This document shows, in pieces, positions 62,823 through 64,000 of a stretch of 64,000 nucleotides of DNA. The translations under genes were made by a program, and so were the position numbers. Source of the stretch: Nitrosarchaeum sp. (GTDB lineage: Archaea > Thermoproteota > Nitrososphaeria > Nitrososphaerales > Nitrosopumilaceae). The DNA lies in assembly GCA_023265135.1 (NCBI GenBank), contig JAHFUM010000005.1:28993-92992 (forward strand), read 5' to 3'. Numbering within the stretch: position 1 is the stretch's first letter; each line of letters begins with the position of its first letter. A model generated the notes under the pieces. It saw nothing but the letters and a program-made list of their open reading frames with translations. It had not been told where the DNA came from and ran no database searches.

Positions 62823-63698
62823 TTAAAATGGGATGTCGTCGTCCTCTTCAACCAATTTTTTCATCATATTCATAACATCGTCTTCATCATCATCTGATTT
62901 TGAAACTTCTTTTCTTGATGATTGAGACTTTGGAGGCCGTGCAGAGAAACCATCATCGTCTTTAATTTCTGCATCGTCATCCCTAACTTCTGGTTTAACG
63001 CGGGTTGTGTTACCCATAACCATATCCAAACGCTTCTTCAAAGTGTCAAAATCTTTGTATGAGTCCCTTGCAATGAATTTCTGAATATTCAGATCTTCTG
63101 AATAATCTTTATTAAATTTGCAAATTGAAGGCGCATCGAACTCAGATTTATCATAATTAGTCTGGCCGTCAACTTTACGTATCTTCAACTTAAAGTTAGC
63201 ACCTTTCTTTAAATCAAATACTTCAATTGGAGCATCATCATCAAATGCCGGGGCCATTGCATCCATGATTTTACCAAATATTTTTGTTCCATATTTGTAT
63301 AAAAATACATTGCCTTCATTTTCAGGATTCTTTTTATCCTCGACGACAAGAATGCGTGAAACGAAATGGGTCTTGCGATTCATTCCATATTTTCTAGCTT
63401 CTTCTTTAGTTAAAGAATTATACAGTTGAGAATTTGCTTCACATACTGGACATGGTTCTTCAATGGAAGTTGGGCAATTGTCAATCAACCACTTACCTGT
63501 TGCCGCACCTTTGAAACCGTGACTATAATATTTGACAAATGGAATTTCTTCTTCGATGCCTGGGAGAAATCTAATTACTGCAGATCCGTTACCCGATACA
63601 TCTGTTGCTGGATAGTAGAAATATTGTTCTTCTCTATCACCTGAACTATTTGATTTTGCCTTTTGTGCTGCTGCTAAGATACGAGCCATGTTGGACAT
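62823..63698 (-). CDS. 32: Single-stranded DNA-binding protein (gp32)
   Basis: 291 aa (T4 gp32 301 aa). N-terminal basic LAST-like region (SNMARILAAAQKAKS), OB core with a zinc site H60-x14-C75-x7-C83-x2-C86 (YSHGFKG, DNCPTSIEEPCPVCEAN), and an acidic tail ending VEEDDDIPF that in T4 recruits replication partners. Strong ribosome site TAAGGAG. Its leader holds a late promoter and a small hairpin, so an autoregulatory leader is possible. Confidence 0.92.
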   Translation of the reverse strand: MSNMARILAAAQKAKSNSSGDREEQYFYYPATDVSGNGSAVIRFLPGIEEEIPFVKYYSHGFKGAATGKWLIDNCPTSIEEPCPVCEANSQLYNSLTKEEARKYGMNRKTHFVSRILVVEDKKNPENEGNVFLYKYGTKIFGKIMDAMAPAFDDDAPIEVFDLKKGANFKLKIRKVDGQTNYDKSEFDAPSICKFNKDYSEDLNIQKFIARDSYKDFDTLKKRLDMVMGNTTRVKPEVRDDDAEIKDDDGFSARPPKSQSSRKEVSKSDDDEDDVMNMMKKLVEEDDDIPF

Positions 63699-63849
63699 TT
63701 ATTTCTCCTTAATATGCGCTTGGGTGGCATTTCGCCTAAATTGCGCTGACACTGGAATATCACTCAAAATTTCATAATTATCATTAAGAGCAGTACCACT
63801 CTTAAATTCTGGTATATTTATTGATACTTAATTAGTATAGTTCATCTGT
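63699..63849 (-). promoter_or_regulatory. gp32 leader with late promoter and hairpin
   Basis: Minus strand: AATAAATA at 63815-63822, then a hairpin AAGAG/CTCTT near 63785-63802 and the gp32 ribosome site. An open frame without an ATG (IPEFKSGTALNDNYEILSDI ... HIKEK) runs to a TAA overlapping the gp32 ATG; it may be non-coding, a leader peptide with an unusual start, or a decayed gene. T4 gp32 is autoregulated through its leader, but no clear pseudoknot is seen here. Confidence 0.4.
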
Positions 63850-64000
63850 CTAAACTTTATTATCATTCCATGTAATATCTCCACTAGGAGTAGCCCAATC
63901 GCCTACTTCTCCAGGCATAACATATATTCTGTCTGGGTTATTACTTTTAAATGTTCTACAAATTTTAAATGCTGACTCGAACCAACTACTAATAAATAAT
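63850..64000 (-). CDS. Partial gene, C-terminal end of an unidentified protein
   Basis: 50 codons visible, cut by the window edge. Sequence includes FESAFKICRTFKSNNPDRIY then VMPGEVGDWATPSGDITW and ends at a TAG at 63850. The frame is open to the edge and reads like a conserved protein, but no family is recognised. It lies upstream of gp32 on the same strand. Confidence 0.5.
   Translation of the reverse strand, partial: LFISSWFESAFKICRTFKSNNPDRIYVMPGEVGDWATPSGDITWNDNKV

Overview
The window is a 64-kb piece of an AT-rich genome of a T4-like contractile-tailed phage (Caudoviricetes, myovirus morphology). The evidence is an almost complete T4-type late gene set in recognisable order: terminase (gp16, gp17), neck (gp13, gp14, gp15), baseplate wedge (gp6, gp7-like, gp8, gp25, gp53), baseplate hub and spike (gp5, gp27, PAAR tip, gp26, gp51-like, gp29), tube initiator and cap (gp54, gp48), head completion (gp4) and ssDNA-binding protein gp32. 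T4-style late promoters (NATAAATA) lie about 23-37 nt upstream of many starts. A nested Rz/Rz1 spanin pair implies a Gram-negative host; the sequence does not identify the host further.

Layout, left to right; nearly everything is on the minus strand, so transcription runs right to left. 1-4.4 kb: a GIY-YIG endonuclease, three His-rich proteins (one ligase-like, one possibly nuclease-like), two of which start with a T4 internal-protein-like capsid-targeting N-terminus and one of which carries that motif internally, then a second endonuclease. 4.35-7.4 kb: the large terminase gene, broken into two ORFs that each carry half of an intein, with a Vsr-type endonuclease gene overlapping both. 7.4-13.5 kb: gp16, gp15, an HNH endonuclease, gp14, a GNAT-like putative head protein, Rz/Rz1 and a holin-like protein, gp13. 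13.5-32.9 kb: a large adhesin and tail-fibre region, including one visibly GC-richer fibre gene that looks imported. 33-48.7 kb: a giant DUF4815 structural protein, then gp8, gp7-like, gp6, an ADP-ribosyltransferase and gp25. 48.7-51.1 kb: small non-structural genes led by a sigma70-like promoter. 51.1-57.4 kb: the spike and hub genes. 57.4-62.8 kb: a plus-strand island (gp4, an unknown protein, gp54, gp26, gp51-like, gp29) interrupted by an antisense endonuclease. 62.8-64 kb: gp32 and the end of another gene.

Most notable: (1) a 'fractured' terminase whose P-loop is interrupted by an atypically split intein with a Vsr-type endonuclease between the halves; (2) a 5' leader with a hairpin of identical geometry (6 bp, 3x1 internal loop, 4 bp, 7-nt loop) upstream of three endonuclease genes from two unrelated families, with compensatory stem changes; (3) a canonical T TTT TTC slippery site joining gp26 to gp51 just before the tape measure gene, the lambda G/GT arrangement in a T4-like phage; (4) a set of putatively head-packaged effectors, including a nucleotidyltransferase/ligase-like protein and an ADP-ribosyltransferase.
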